Positions 1-10,918 of a DNA stretch of 64,000 nt are shown piece after piece; position 1 is the stretch's first letter, and each line of letters begins with the position of its first letter. The position numbers were made by a program, and so were the translations under genes. The stretch comes from Crocodylus rhombifer. Lineage: Eukaryota; Chordata; Crocodylia; Crocodylidae. The notes beneath the pieces were generated by a model. It was not told the DNA's origin. It searched no databases and was given only the letters and a program-made list of their open reading frames with translations. The DNA lies in assembly GCA_038503035.1 (NCBI GenBank), contig JAVSML010025210.1, forward strand, positions 26,044 through 90,043, written 5' to 3'.

Positions 1-178
1 CCTCCCCCTAGCTCCGTGCTTCAGTGGGAGGGTGCTGGGGAAGGGGTGTCTGTTTCCCCCTTTTCTGCTCTAATGGGGGTGGTGGCCTGTTGGTTCACTG
101 TCTGAACCACTTGGTCCACTACCCCCCCAACACTGGCAGGAGAAGTGGTGCAGTCCTTGGGGCAGGGGCAGGGTTGAT

Positions 179-1500
179 TCAGAGAGTGCCAGGGAAAAAC
201 ACAGAGGGGGTCTGTGCAGGGTCTCCCTCAGGGTTGTTCTGGATGTTGGGGGACCCTGTTTCAACCTCCTCTGAGATGGTTTCTGAGGTGGTTTGTGCAA
301 GCTCTGGAGGAGACCCATCAGGCACCATGGTGGCATGAGTGCCCTCCCTAGGGCCTTGGGAAAGGGTCTTTTCCCTATCAGGACTACCTAGAGTAAGCAC
401 CAGGGCTCCCACCTCCCCCAGATTGGTGGAAGGGGAGGACCCTCCTGCCAGACCCACCCCAGGGGTGGTTGAGGCTTGCACCTCGGTGCTTGTGGTGTTA
501 GAGGTCAGGACATGTTCAGCAGAGTGGGGTGGTCTCCTCCATGGACTTCTCTCTGGGTTGGCCTGGCTGTCCCAGATCCTCCTCCATGGAATCAACTTGT
601 TTCATTTTTCCCTGGGCTGGGGTGTCTGGTGCAGCTCAGGGAGTGACAGGGATGGCTCTTTGTGGGCTGGAGGAGGGCTCCCTCCATGTTGAAGGGTCCA
701 AGCTGAACTTGGGCCTTCCTCTCGGCCTTGACAGCAGACCACCCACTCAGCCATGGGGTGGTCTATGGCTGGATCATCTCTGGTTAGAGGGGGCAGCATG
801 GGACTGGGGAAGGCAAAGTAAGGAGCTAGTAGCAGTGGAGGCAGGGGTGCTCCCTTCTGCTGCCTGCTCCCCCCAACCCTGGGACCCCACTAGGGGCTGA
901 GAACAGCACCCCCTGAGTTTGGGGGGGGGCTGCATTCAGTGATTGAGGTGCCAGGGGTGCCATGTCAAGGGGCACCCCTCTCTTTGGTGGGGGCCTATGG
1001 TGCTCCTGCTGTTGGCCAAGGGGGCAGTCCTGATGCAGGTGCCCTGGTGTATGACACCAGAAGCACCTCAGGTTCCCCACTGTATCATAGCTCCTAATCA
1101 GGGACTCCTGGAAGAGAACACCTTCAATGGCCCCTTTAGCCTCTGCCCTGGCCCCCGCCACTGGTCGGATGGTCACTTGGTAGCAGAAGGAGCACACATG
1201 CTGGAGGCTGAAGTCCTGGCACCACAGTGGGAGGGGAGTGACTGAGGAAATGACTCTCCCCTCTCCCCAAGGTCTGAAGCTGGGGCAGGAGGACCAAGTT
1301 CAGGAGGTCCCCAGCTCCTCCAGGGGCTGGAAGGGCACATGCTTTGCCCCCACAGCAAGCCCTGTCTCCATCACCTCCTGTGCAACAGCCCCTGTGGCAA
1401 GGAAGAAAACTCCCTTGCTGTGGAACATGGAGACCACCACAATCTCGGGGGCCCCACCACCCGAACCAGGGCCCACACATAGGTCTCAAAGTATGGGCCC
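179..1500 (-). pseudogene. ORF1/gag-like protein with CCHC zinc knuckle (decayed)
   Basis: Read on the minus strand, several open stretches line up as one decayed protein. From about 1500 to 1260 there is a hydrophobic stretch containing MFHSKGVFFLATGA, then a break, and from 1197 to 826 a stretch with a clear CX2CX4HX4C knuckle, CFWCHTPGHLHQDC, which is the nucleic-acid-binding zinc knuckle of retroelement ORF1/Gag proteins. A frameshift near 810 leads into 799-602, then one stop, and 595-179 continues in the same frame as a low-complexity Ser/Pro/Thr-rich tail. The likely role is RNA binding in a ribonucleoprotein particle of a LINE. Stops and frameshifts show it is dead. ZCCHC3-like cellular proteins have the same fold, but the decay and setting favour a retroelement. 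Confidence 0.55.
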
Positions 1501-2104
1501 TCTTTCTCAGGCAGCCAGTAAGGACCTCACCCCGTGCCTTCAGCTGAGGGCTGGGGAAGGGGCCCCACAGCCAAGGTGGACAGGGCAGGCAGCAGGGGAA
1601 AGTCCAGGCTCAGGAGCAGTGGGTTTCCCTGTAGCAGCCTCAGCATGGCTTCCCAATTTCCTGGTTGGGAAGCCACATTGGCTGGGCTGGGACAGGCTGA
1701 GTTGGTGTGGTGCTCCATAACAAGGAGGACCTGGTCCTCTGAGGTGCTGGTGGTTTGGGCTTAGCAGCCAATCCTTTGCCCTTCCCACCCAAGATGTGGA
1801 GGAGGTTCCTGAAACATCCTTGACCTTGGTCCCTTTGAAGGAGCCTCCTAGTCCCCCATGCCTTATTGCCAGCCCTTGCATTGGGGGCTGCCATGGCAGC
1901 ATCCCCCTCCAGGGCTCTTGCCCTACCATGGGACAATGACGGGGAACCATGGGGCTCCCCTTCTGCATGGCAGGGAGGCTGAAGGGGTCAGAAGGATTCA
2001 GGCAGGTGCCTCTCCTGGTTGCACTAAGTGGGGGAGGGTGTTGTGGTGGTGATGAGGCTGGGACTGGCATGTGCTAGGGCAGAAGGGGCAGGGGAGAGAA
2101 GACT

Positions 2105-2128
2105 GGGGCTGGGGGTGGGGGTGGGGAT
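2105..2128 (+). other. G-quadruplex-capable G-run cluster
   Basis: Four runs of four or five G separated by loops of one or two bases (GGGGCTGGGGGTGGGGG then TGGGG) lie on the + strand. More G-runs continue to about 2203. This is the densest quadruplex motif in the window. It is on the strand opposite the LINE's coding strand. Confidence 0.7.
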
Positions 2129-2208
2129 GGTGAAGGGGGAACAGGGCTGGGGGCTGGGGCTCTGCAAGGGGCAGAGTGGGCTGGGGCAAGGGTGGGGGAG
2201 GGCATATG

Positions 2209-2247
2209 TGCACACACACGTGCACACACACACATGCACACACATGG
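2209..2247. repeat. (CA)n microsatellite
   Basis: Interrupted CA repeat (CACACACACGTGCACACACA and on), with a few TG/CA switches, next to the G-rich tract. Confidence 0.9.
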
Positions 2248-2699
2248 GTGGGGGAGGCATGTCACTGGCTTGCTCAGCCAAAAAACAAACACAAGGGCAA
2301 GGAAATGGAAACACAGGATTCACCACAGGATGGGACAGACACATAGGGTGCTGCCAAGGCAGGCGCAATGTAGAGGCCCTGCTGGTGATGTGGGATCCCC
2401 TCGGGCTGCCCACAACTGGACAGCTCAGCAGCAGGAGTGGAAACCAGGAGCTGGGATCAGGAACTGGTGTTTGTGGGATGCCCCCCCTCCCCATGAAGGC
2501 GGGGGGGCAGCAGCAGCAGCAGTGGTAGCGATGGTTCAGGGCTAGCCCAGGTGGAGCAGGCAGGTGGCAGGGGACAGTAGCCACATGGGGAGCCAGCAGG
2601 AGCCATCTCCAGGAGAGCCAGGAAGGGCAAACAGGCTCCCCGAAGGAGGGAGGCACAGCGTGCAGCAGCTCCGGCAGCAGTGCCGGGGGAAGCGTTGAT

Positions 2700-2775
2700 G
2701 CCTTCTTGTGGCAACTGGGCAAGAGGGACCTAAGGTTTGACCAAGTAAATGGCAATTCTTATGTTCTTATTCTGA
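2700..2775 (-). repeat. Leader shared with the repeat at 53880-53925
   Basis: On the minus strand this begins with AAGAACATAAGAATTGCCAT, followed by words like GGTCAAACC and AGGTCCCTCTTGCCC. The same start, diverged (AAGAACGTAAGAAATGCC), occurs on the minus strand at 53925. Similar leaders are common in reptile repeats. Downstream the two copies differ, so this may be a separate short insertion at the edge of the LINE. Confidence 0.45.
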
Positions 2776-5700
2776 TCTGTATTATTGTTGGAAATCATGT
2801 GCTCCAGACTAGATCTGGGTGAAATATTTTTAACTCAAACATTAGGGGGGTGGGTCATCAAAATATGGTTTTCATCAAACAAGTACATTTTGCAGATTTG
2901 TATCTATTTCAATCCAGCTTTCAACAGAAAGATTTCTTGCATCCATACTGGATAGTCTAGTCAGAACCCAGAAAGAGAGACCTCAATCAAAAAATCAACC
3001 TTTTTGATTGAAAATTATTGTTTTGGTACAAATCCTTTTATGAAAGGATTCTAAGGAATTTGGTTTTATTCAAAGGAGGAACAAAAGCAAGCTTGAAAGT
3101 TGTCACAAAAAAGAATTGTTCTCCGGTCAGCTCTCATGAGGATGGCTGCCAGGGGCAGAAGTGGAGTTGTAGATGAGAAAAGAAAGAGAAAAGTTCAGAG
3201 GCTACGAGTAAAGCTGTGCTGGGGGTTTGGCATAGTACAGCTTGTCAGCCAGTGACTTGCTGCTTTAGCATAGTCAGCAGAGATCTGTGCTTTGAATGTA
3301 CAGTAACAGGGTTGTGGTCCTAACTCCCAAGTAACAGGAGATGTTCTCTGCAGCACATGGAGCTGAGATCTACAAAGACAATTCCACCTTAAAGCATACA
3401 CTGTAGCTGGACCTCTGATATATTGCTGTCTTATGCCAGGTGGAAAGAACCATGCTTCTCATGAGGGCAACCCTGGTAAGACACCATGACAGAAAGAATA
3501 TAACTGTAGCAGTTCAGCTCAACTACCTTGGTAGCAAGGGCAAATTCTTTACTTCTGGTCTCTGTGTAAGTGCTTCACAATAAATGGAGAGCTTGTCTCC
3601 TTGTAATGCTCAAGTCCAAGGTGACAAGTAGAAAAGTGGGAGTGGGTGTCTCCCAGGGACCCTGCAAAACAACCTGAGTGGGTTGCATGGGCACGTTCCT
3701 TTTCTTTGTGGTGCCAGGATGCACCCACTGCATGCTGCCGTAGAGTGGGCAGGGAAGGCCAGGACGTTATCCAAGGGAGCGGGAAGTGCAGGAATGCCCC
3801 AGAGGTAGCGTACTCCCGACTGTGGGTAGAGGAGGAAGCAGTAAACTGTTTTTAAACCTCGGTGCAAAAGCCACAAATGCATGTGAACTCCGTCATTTTT
3901 TAGCAGAGCTGGGCTTGTGCCTGCACTTCCTGGTGTTTTTCAGAGCTCCATTTGCAAAACAATGAGAGGCTGTGTATACAGCAAGAGGCAGGAATGTGTT
4001 TCTGGTCTCATATCTCCTCCAGCTGTGTGTTTTAAGCACATTCCAAGATTCCCTTCCCCCCACTGCCTCTCCCCCATCCTTTCACAGATGTGAGACACAC
4101 ATTCCCCAAGGGCAGTTCCCACCAGCTACACTCAGCACATTTCTTTCTTGGGCCATGCCTTTTCTCTTTCTGTAGTCTCTCTCTTGTCTCTCATGTTGTC
4201 TGATTTCTCTGCACACTTGCCACTGATTTGTAACCCCACCATCCACAGTCTTGGATTTGGAAACAGGGGTGACAGCCTTTTCCTGCTCCTCCCTCCCCCC
4301 CACATGACCACATGGTATGCAATCCATGAATATCCATGGAGCAGGCTGCCCAAGATCCCTGCTTCACTTGCACACCCCCAGGTGTGAGAGATTCAGCCAC
4401 AAGCAGCAGGGGTACAGACCAGGTGAGGGCAGGCAGCGCCTAGTGACTTACCCCTGCACGGCTCAGAAATGGGGCAGCCAGTCTGTCACCTCGCCAGGAA
4501 GCCCTGGACCATTGTCACTTGCTATAAATCTCCTGCTTCTGGCTGAAGGAAGCATGGGCTGAAGCAGAACAGAGTGGTCATCCCACTAACTTGACCTCAA
4601 CCAGTGACAGTGCTGAAAGTGTCACATCCCCCATTTCAAAGGTGTTCATTTATCAGGCTGAGGAAAAATGGGGTGAGAACATGCAATTGTTTAAACCAGG
4701 AGGAAAATGTAGGCCTCACCTAAAATGGCCAGTAAATGAAAATCAGCTCAGCTGTTACTAAACTTTGTACCATAATTTGTTCATCAAGCACAACTGGTTC
4801 CTGCAGACAGAGAATGGATGTTAACATGCCTCTAGGCAGCCATGCAAGCTTGCTGCTATGAGTCTCTCCCCACGCTCTCTCTACACCCCTTTAATTTTCT
4901 GGCATCTGTTTTCTTTTTCTTTATTTAGGTAGTGAGCTCTTCAGGGCAGGGGCGGAGTTGCTGGGATGTTCTGGGAAGTCCCAGGCACACTGCAAATGTG
5001 TAACACGCTGAGACATTATGAAAGAAATCCCTCTACCATACTAGTGGCATATGACTAGTCCTGCGCTATGAAGTTAGCACATGTTCCCATTTTTCAGATG
5101 TCACCAAATCTTTAATTCAAGGCACTGCAAGTGTCCTGGGTTTTCATTTAATTTATTCAATCAATTGATTTTTTAACATTCAAACTGTTTGTTCATTTTT
5201 ATTCCAAGGAACAGAATTATTTCTAGCTTTACTAAAAAGGATGTTTTGCCTCTCCTAAATGCATACATGATTAACCTTGTAAAACGCAAGCAGGGTATAT
5301 ATACATCAATAGCTACGTTAAGACAGAAACTTCAGTGCCTTGTGTCATCAAGTTACTCTTCATAACCTACCTAGACCTATCTGCCTTCTGTTTCCATAGT
5401 CCAGTGTAGTTGCGGTCCTCTGGATTGAAAAGACAGAGAGAAAAGATTGATATTGGCATCAGCAGAGGCAAACTGCTCAAGCTGAATATCAACAGCTTTT
5501 ATGCTGTTTTCCAGATTTAAGAGCTGTATTGATGTTAAAACTATAGTTATTAAATGGCTTGGTGGAGCTGGGAGACAATACAAGACCCTGAGCATGGTAG
5601 CTACATAGACTGCATTGATATATAATAACTAAGTCAGGCAGTTTAAGTTAGTGCAGAGTAAAGTCATTTTAAAAATTTAAACATAACACTATGGTAACAA

Positions 5701-6150
5701 GAGACAGGACCCTGGGCATAGTAACCACATTAGTACAGAGTTGTAAGATTGTAAGCAATTTTTAGGCAATGACTTTAGCATGTGGTGTACAATCGCTGAG
5801 GTGGGGTGTATTCAATAGCATTAGCAGTCTTGCAAGAGTCTATAGTAGGACAGGGGGGTTCAGTTCATCTCCCCTCCTTCTCATTTCTGGCAACTGGTCT
5901 TAGACGGCTCTCTTTATACTGGCAATTGCTTGGGTCCCATGTTCCAAGTGCCTACTCTCTTGTACCCCTCCTCCCTGAGGGTATGGACCAGTAGTACTTA
6001 TTTAGGTAGCTTTGGCTCTTGGGCTCCAGTGAAAGCCTGCCGCTGGATCAAGGAGTATGGTCACATCAATAATCAAGATCTTTTTATTGTCCTCATTCAG
6101 TATAGCAGCGTCTGGACTCAGCTGGCTGTCATAGCCTAGGGTGGTGTGCT
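2776..6150. other. No gene seen; AT-rich intergenic sequence
   Basis: No convincing coding frame, RNA gene or complete mobile element is visible here. Open stretches are short, lack recognisable domains and are not consistent in composition. Confidence 0.6.
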
Positions 6151-6159
6151 TCCATCCCA

Positions 6160-7335
6160 GCTGATGCCAAGATGGCTTTCACCGGCTGGTCCTATATGAC
6201 ATTGTGGCAGAGTTGCCATGCTCTCACATGGGGATTGCTGCCACCCAGGACAAAGGGCAGGGTTCTTTTTCTTCTAGCTGCACCTCTGGCACCCCTTGTC
6301 TCAGCTGCCCTAGTGGATGGCACTGTTGAGCAGGAGGCAGTTGAGATGGGCCCAGTGGCTGAAAGGCCAGTCTGCAAAATGAATGAAGTTGATCTGAGGC
6401 ATGAGATCACTGCTGACATCCCACTTCAAGTGGACCTCAAAAACTTTCCGCTGGTCAGGTTTCACCTTCACATCCACTGATATACTCTGCCTGCATTGTG
6501 CTTCAGGAAAGTCTCAAAGCAGGTCTGGACCCCAGGGGTGATTGTGATCCGGTTGGTGGTTAGGGCTGAAAGCAGCAAGAACTCCAGCTCCTCCCGTACC
6601 ATGGCCAGCAGCAGCCAGTGCATTTCCCAAGGCACTCTGTGGCATTGAGGGCTCAGCTCCACAGTAAGGCAAAGTCCCTGCTGTCCTGCACCACCTCCTT
6701 CTCCAGCAACCCACTCAGAAATGTGGCCAGCTTTTTGTCGGATGGTGACCAGGCAATCCTCCTTTTGGAAGCCTTCTTCAAACTACCCACAGCAATGCTG
6801 CTCACTAGTTCATTGGGGCAGGTTGGGAGGCAGAAGGCATGAGTTACTACTGTGATGTCACAGAGGTTTCCCATGCAAGTGGCATTGGCACTCCTCTGTC
6901 TTTAGGGGATATATAGGATCTTGATGCTCACATTGTGGCACATTCATCCACTTCTTCAGAAGCTGCCTAATTTCAGCATCTGCTTCCTTGAGAGGAATTT
7001 CAGGAACTGCTGAGCCTCTCAGGACAAACACTACCCAGTGGATCAGGAAGGTGTTCAGCACATTGATCTTCTGCCAGGAGGCCAGCAGGGAGAAGTCAAG
7101 TTGAGTGTCCTGCATGATCCTCAGGATGGACTCCTCCAGCGTGTCTCACCTGTTGGCCAGTGGGTATGTTTAGGTGAAGGTAGCTCTTGCTCTCCTTCAG
7201 GTGTTGCATGGCCTTGCCCTGGATCTTGATGCCAGGATGGAGTTTCTTTTTCTGTAGTCAGTATGCAGAGAGGCATATTTGGAGGTATTGAAGCAGAGCC
7301 TCATATATCCAGCTGCCTCAGAACTGATGTCCAAC
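6160..7335 (-). pseudogene. Unidentified decayed coding-like sequence
   Basis: On the minus strand several adjacent open stretches have protein-like composition and follow one another with small frame changes. They are 7115-6858 (contains LDFSLLASWQKINVLNTFLI and EADAEIRQLLKKWMNVP), 6874-6653 (KKLATFLSGLLEKEV) and 6662-6468 (MVREELEFLLLSALTTN, GVQTCFETFLKHNAG). A frame change then leads into DVKVKPDQRKVFEVHLKWDV and INFIHFADWPFSHWAHLN. Stops such as the TGA near 6470 break it. I do not recognise the family. It could be a decayed or processed copy of a cellular gene. A real gene with undetected introns is less likely, because the breaks do not sit at obvious splice sites. A translated search would be needed to name it. 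Confidence 0.3.
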
Positions 7336-8052
7336 ATCCTCTGGAGGCTGTGGGGCTTACCAACAAGGAGAACTAGAAAAGGGACACAGGTATCCTAAAG
7401 CCACAAACCCAAGCAGGGTTCTCCCACTGTGGTCCACCCCACCTAACCCCAGCCACCCCCAAGGCTGCCTTCCACAGGTGTGCTTCTTGGTGTGCCGCCA
7501 TGGTAGCGATCGCCAAACGGCATTTTCTAGCATGCTTTCCTTCTTCCAGTCCAAGAAGGAGACGTTTTAGTGCTGGCCTATGCAGCCCCAATCCTTATTT
7601 TCCCTCTGATGTAGGAAGGAAGCATTTGTTTAACCAAAATGCACACAACCCTTCTACCAGGTTTAGGCAGCTCATGCTGACTCCTACCCAACCAACCCCT
7701 GACAGCTGGATTCTCCTGGGCTCATTAGCAGAGCTGTCATGTGATTAATGATTCATGTTATTTCTTGACTATCAGGAGAATCATGTCCTTGTTCCAAGTA
7801 ACAGAAGCCAGAACCTGCAGCATCTGCAAATACCTTGGCAAGTTCACATTCCACCCACTAGATGTGCATCCGCCTCATTACTCCCTGGAATGTGCCATCT
7901 GCTGGGAAAGCCGCTCCCATCAAAACAGGCCTCAGAAATTTCATGTTGGGATGTAGTAATGCAGCACAACACCTCTGAGATGTCCCTCTGTGCTGCTTCC
8001 ACTCCAAACCCAACTGCAGCTCCAAAATCACTAAGCAGCCTAAAGGAAACTG
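7336..8052. other. No gene seen
   Basis: Mixed-composition sequence with only short open stretches. The minus-strand frame may continue the remnant at 6160-7335 upstream, but I cannot support it. Confidence 0.5.
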
Positions 8053-8735
8053 GTTGTCATAGATTTCATAGACATCAGGGCTGGAAGGGACCTCGGGAGA
8101 TCATCGAGTCCAGCCCCCTGCGCAAAGGGCAGGAAGTCAGCTGGGGTCATAGGATCCCAGCAAGATAAGCATCCAATTTACTCTTGAAGGTGTTCAATGT
8201 AGGTGCTTGAACCACCTCCGCTGGCAGACTGTTCCAGACCTTGGGGGCTCAGACAGTAAAGAAATTCTTCCTTATGTCCAGCCTGAAACGGTCTTGCAGG
8301 AGTTTGTGACCATTCGACCTCGTCAACCCTTGGGGCGCTCTGGTGAACAAACGTTCCCCCAGATCCTGGTGGTCACCCCTGATAAACTTATAGGTGGCCA
8401 TCAGATCACCCCTGAGCCTGTGCTTTTCCAGGCTAAAGAGTCCCATGGCTCTCAGCCTGTCATCGTAAGATCTGTTTTCCTGCCCTCTGATCATGCGCGT
8501 GGCTCTCCTCTGGACTCTCTCAAGCTTCTCCACATCCTTTTTGAATTGTGGAGCCCAAAACTGGACGCAGTACTCCAGCTGCGGCCTCACCAAGGCCGTG
8601 TACAAGGGGAGAATGACATCCCGGGATTTGCTCGAGAAGCATCTATGGATGCAAGCCAGCGTTTTGGTCGCTTTACTGGCCGCAGCATCGCATGGGCTTC
8701 TGCAAAGAGTTACTACTGTGATGTCACAACTCTGG
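8053..8735 (-). mobile_element. CR1 LINE, 3' end, 5'-truncated
   Basis: The minus strand encodes the C-terminal end of a CR1 reverse transcriptase. It includes [20 protein letters not shown] (8605 downward), then KDVEKLERVQRRATRMI, LRAMGLFSLEKHRLRGDL and a final LDIRKNFFTV near 8249. Past the stop the usual CR1 3' UTR follows to 8053, where the + strand reads TCATAGACATCAGGGCTGGA. The family normally makes an EN-RT protein that copies its own RNA at the target site; only the last part was inserted here. The frame is open for 118 residues, so this is one of the less decayed copies. Confidence 0.9.
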
Positions 8736-8880
8736 ATAAAAAGTGGAAGATGGAGGATCCTTCACTTTCTTTGGGAATTTGTTCCAATGGTTAATCATCC
8801 TCCTGGTGAACACTTTCTTACTCATCATGTTAATTTGCCTGATTCTGGTTTACTTTGTTGTGGACTCTGGTCATTTGACA
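8736..8880 (-). mobile_element. Older CR1/L3-like fragment
   Basis: The + strand words GGGAATTTGTTCCAATGGTT and AATCATCCTCCTGGTGAACA resemble the antisense of the 3' region of old CR1/L3 elements. No protein is preserved. It directly abuts the younger copy at 8053-8735. Confidence 0.35.
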
Positions 8881-9904
8881 CATAGTATGTCTTCTCTGAG
8901 AAAGTGCTTTCCCATTGCAATCAAGGCACCCCTCATTTTTCTTTCTTTTGGGGAGCAACAGAAAGCCTGGAAGGGTTTACCCTGAAGGTTAACATTTTCT
9001 CCTTCTTTTCTAGGGCTGTGTCTTCCACGGATGAGTCTATGGCTGACTGAGAAGCTAGCTAAATGGTGAAATAACACTGAAATGAAACCTCCTAATTCGC
9101 CTGTTTGTCATTCTTTGCTCTTTGTTTTTTTTCACATCTTTTAACTCAGACAATTGACAATCTCTTTGTTATATTACCATCCTCTTAATTAAGGCCTGAG
9201 GAAGTTCCCATATCACATTTGTGGCAAAAGTGTGGAAAAATGTAAATTTAAAGCCCATGACTCCTGGCCTTTCTACAGCACTACCCAGAACAATAAAAAG
9301 CCTGACTGGGCCTTCACTTCGCTCCCTTAGGGTCTTCTCTCACACTGCACTGATATGGGTCTGGGATGTGCTGATATGGGTCTGGGATGCAGCCTGGGCC
9401 CCAGGATAAGTTTTATTGGGGTATACAGAGATTTCAGAAGAAAAAAAAGTTTTTGTTGCCCAATCATGTGCCACTTTTTCTGATTGCCAGGGAAGCTGCT
9501 GCCTTGTCAGTTGAACTGGCTTCTCCGTGTACCTTTATCTGGTTGTCGTCCACACCCAAGCTGAGAGGGAGTTTTTAGAGCTGTCACAGTTGTGTTTGCC
9601 CATGGCTTTTCCATGTGCATATGTAAACCTCATGAGTGTGCAGGCAAAGGGGTGTTCCTTGTGCAGTGAGCTAGAAAAGGAGCTCCCCTGCTGGCGTTCC
9701 CCACCCAGACACAAAGGCAGGCTCTTTTTCCTTTGAATCACAGTGACTGTTCAACTTCCTGCCCAAATAATTTTACTACTGAGACAGAGTGAGGCTGAGA
9801 AAAAGAAGGTTTAGTTAGGAATCTCCAGATGATGCCTGGGTCACCTCATAGCGCTGTTTCACAATAAGGCCTCACCTCTTCCTATTGGATGGGTCACAGT
9901 CAGC
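8881..9904. other. No gene seen
   Basis: AT-rich sequence without a supported gene. It contains one two-copy tandem repeat at 9350-9389. Confidence 0.55.
9350..9389. repeat. Two-copy 21-bp tandem duplication
   Basis: CTGATATGGGTCTGGGATG occurs at 9350-9368 and again at 9371-9389, separated by two bases. The copies are identical. Confidence 0.9.
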
Positions 9905-10643
9905 TAGGGTGACCTAACTGGGCAGGACAGCCCCAAAATGCAAAGATCAAGTCCTGGTTCTAGGTTGAAAACTCTGGGACAACATTTGCCCCAGATTCCC
10001 CTTGAGTCCAACCATAGCAGTATCATGTATGGGGATCCAGGTTTTCCATTCCCTTCTTGGGGCTGGGGGTAGCGGGACACAGGGGCACCACATACCCATG
10101 TGCACGGGCACACAGGCACATGGCCAGCAATACAGCCAGTCAGTGATGGACAGTGGCTCCCCCAGCTGCCTGCAAGTAAGTCTGTGGGTGGGAGAGGGGC
10201 ACAAACAATATAGGGAGAGGGCAGATTGAGTCCCCCCATGGTGAGGGAGGGAGTGGGGCAGAGTTGGCAGCTGGGGCTAGGGGTGCTGCCCAGATGGGGC
10301 AGTGAATGGGGCCCGGGACCTGGGACCAGGGTGGAAACATGCAACTGCGGGGCCCAGCCAGGGAGTAGGACAGAACCACAGGCAGCTCATCCAGGAAGTG
10401 GCGGGGGGCTGGCTCCCCGCCACTGCATGCAGTCCCAAGGAGGTGAGCATGGGGGAGCACATACCCCCCCCGATTTGTGCCGGGCGCAGGGGCAGTTGTG
10501 GGCTGCCCTCTGCAGACACAGGGTTCCCCATCCTGCTGCCATCCCCCTCAGTAGCCTAGCAGCAGGATCCAATGTGGGAGGGTAGAGCCAAGGCAGGAAG
10601 GCTCAGTGTTTTACTTTTGCATTTTGAACAGGTGGTCACCCTA
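9905..10643. mobile_element. Non-autonomous hAT-like DNA transposon with perfect TSD
   Basis: The element begins TAGGGTGACC at 9905 and ends with its inverse, GGTCACCCTA, at 10643. It is flanked by a perfect 8-bp direct repeat CAGTCAGC (9897-9904 and 10644-10651). Both ends also share an internal AAAATGCAAA in inverted orientation about 30 bases in. An 8-bp duplication and a TAGGGTGACC terminus fit the hAT superfamily. The GC-rich 739-bp interior holds no transposase, so it would have needed one supplied in trans. The same terminus is found at 37197-38346. Confidence 0.9.
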
Positions 10644-10870
10644 CAGTCAGCCTGCCCGGAATGAGCCCAAGAAAATGTTCATTGAGGGTGCTATACATCT
10701 CCAGTAGAAACAGCACCACGGGGGAAAACTTGTACACTGACTACCCTCAGTTGGGAGAGGCATGTCATTAGGAGTGGCTAATAGGAGAAGCTTTCACTTC
10801 TGCTAACATTGTTTTAAAAATACAAAACAAAACCCCTAAAATAATTGTGTCACCAATTGCACCCCTCCAA

Positions 10871-10918
10871 GAAGTGCTAGTGGTAGTTGAGGTGGAAGTG
10901 CTAGTGGTAGCTGAGGTG
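10871..10918. repeat. Two-copy 24-bp tandem duplication
   Basis: GAAGTGCTAGTGGTAG plus TTGAGGTG at 10871-10894 is repeated at 10895-10918 with a single T to C change. Confidence 0.9.

Larger units (their letters stand above)
1..2775 (-). mobile_element. 5' part of a Tx1/L1-like LINE, runs off the window
   Basis: This GC-rich block reads sensibly only on the minus strand. It starts near 2775 with a non-coding proline/serine-rich leader, passes through a broken ORF1 (see 179-1500) and continues past base 1, so ORF2 (endonuclease and reverse transcriptase) would lie outside the window. ORF1 with a CCHC zinc knuckle followed by ORF2 is the usual arrangement of Tx1 and L1 clade LINEs. No ORF2 sequence is visible, so the clade is inferred from the ORF1 alone. 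Composition changes abruptly from GC-rich to AT-rich near 2760, which fits an insertion boundary. Tx1 elements are known in crocodilian genomes. An unrelated retroelement gag is the alternative. Confidence 0.5.

Noticed and set aside
8207..8794. 195-codon open frame on the + strand
   Set aside because: It is the antisense shadow of the CR1 reverse transcriptase at 8053-8735; the protein has no domain.
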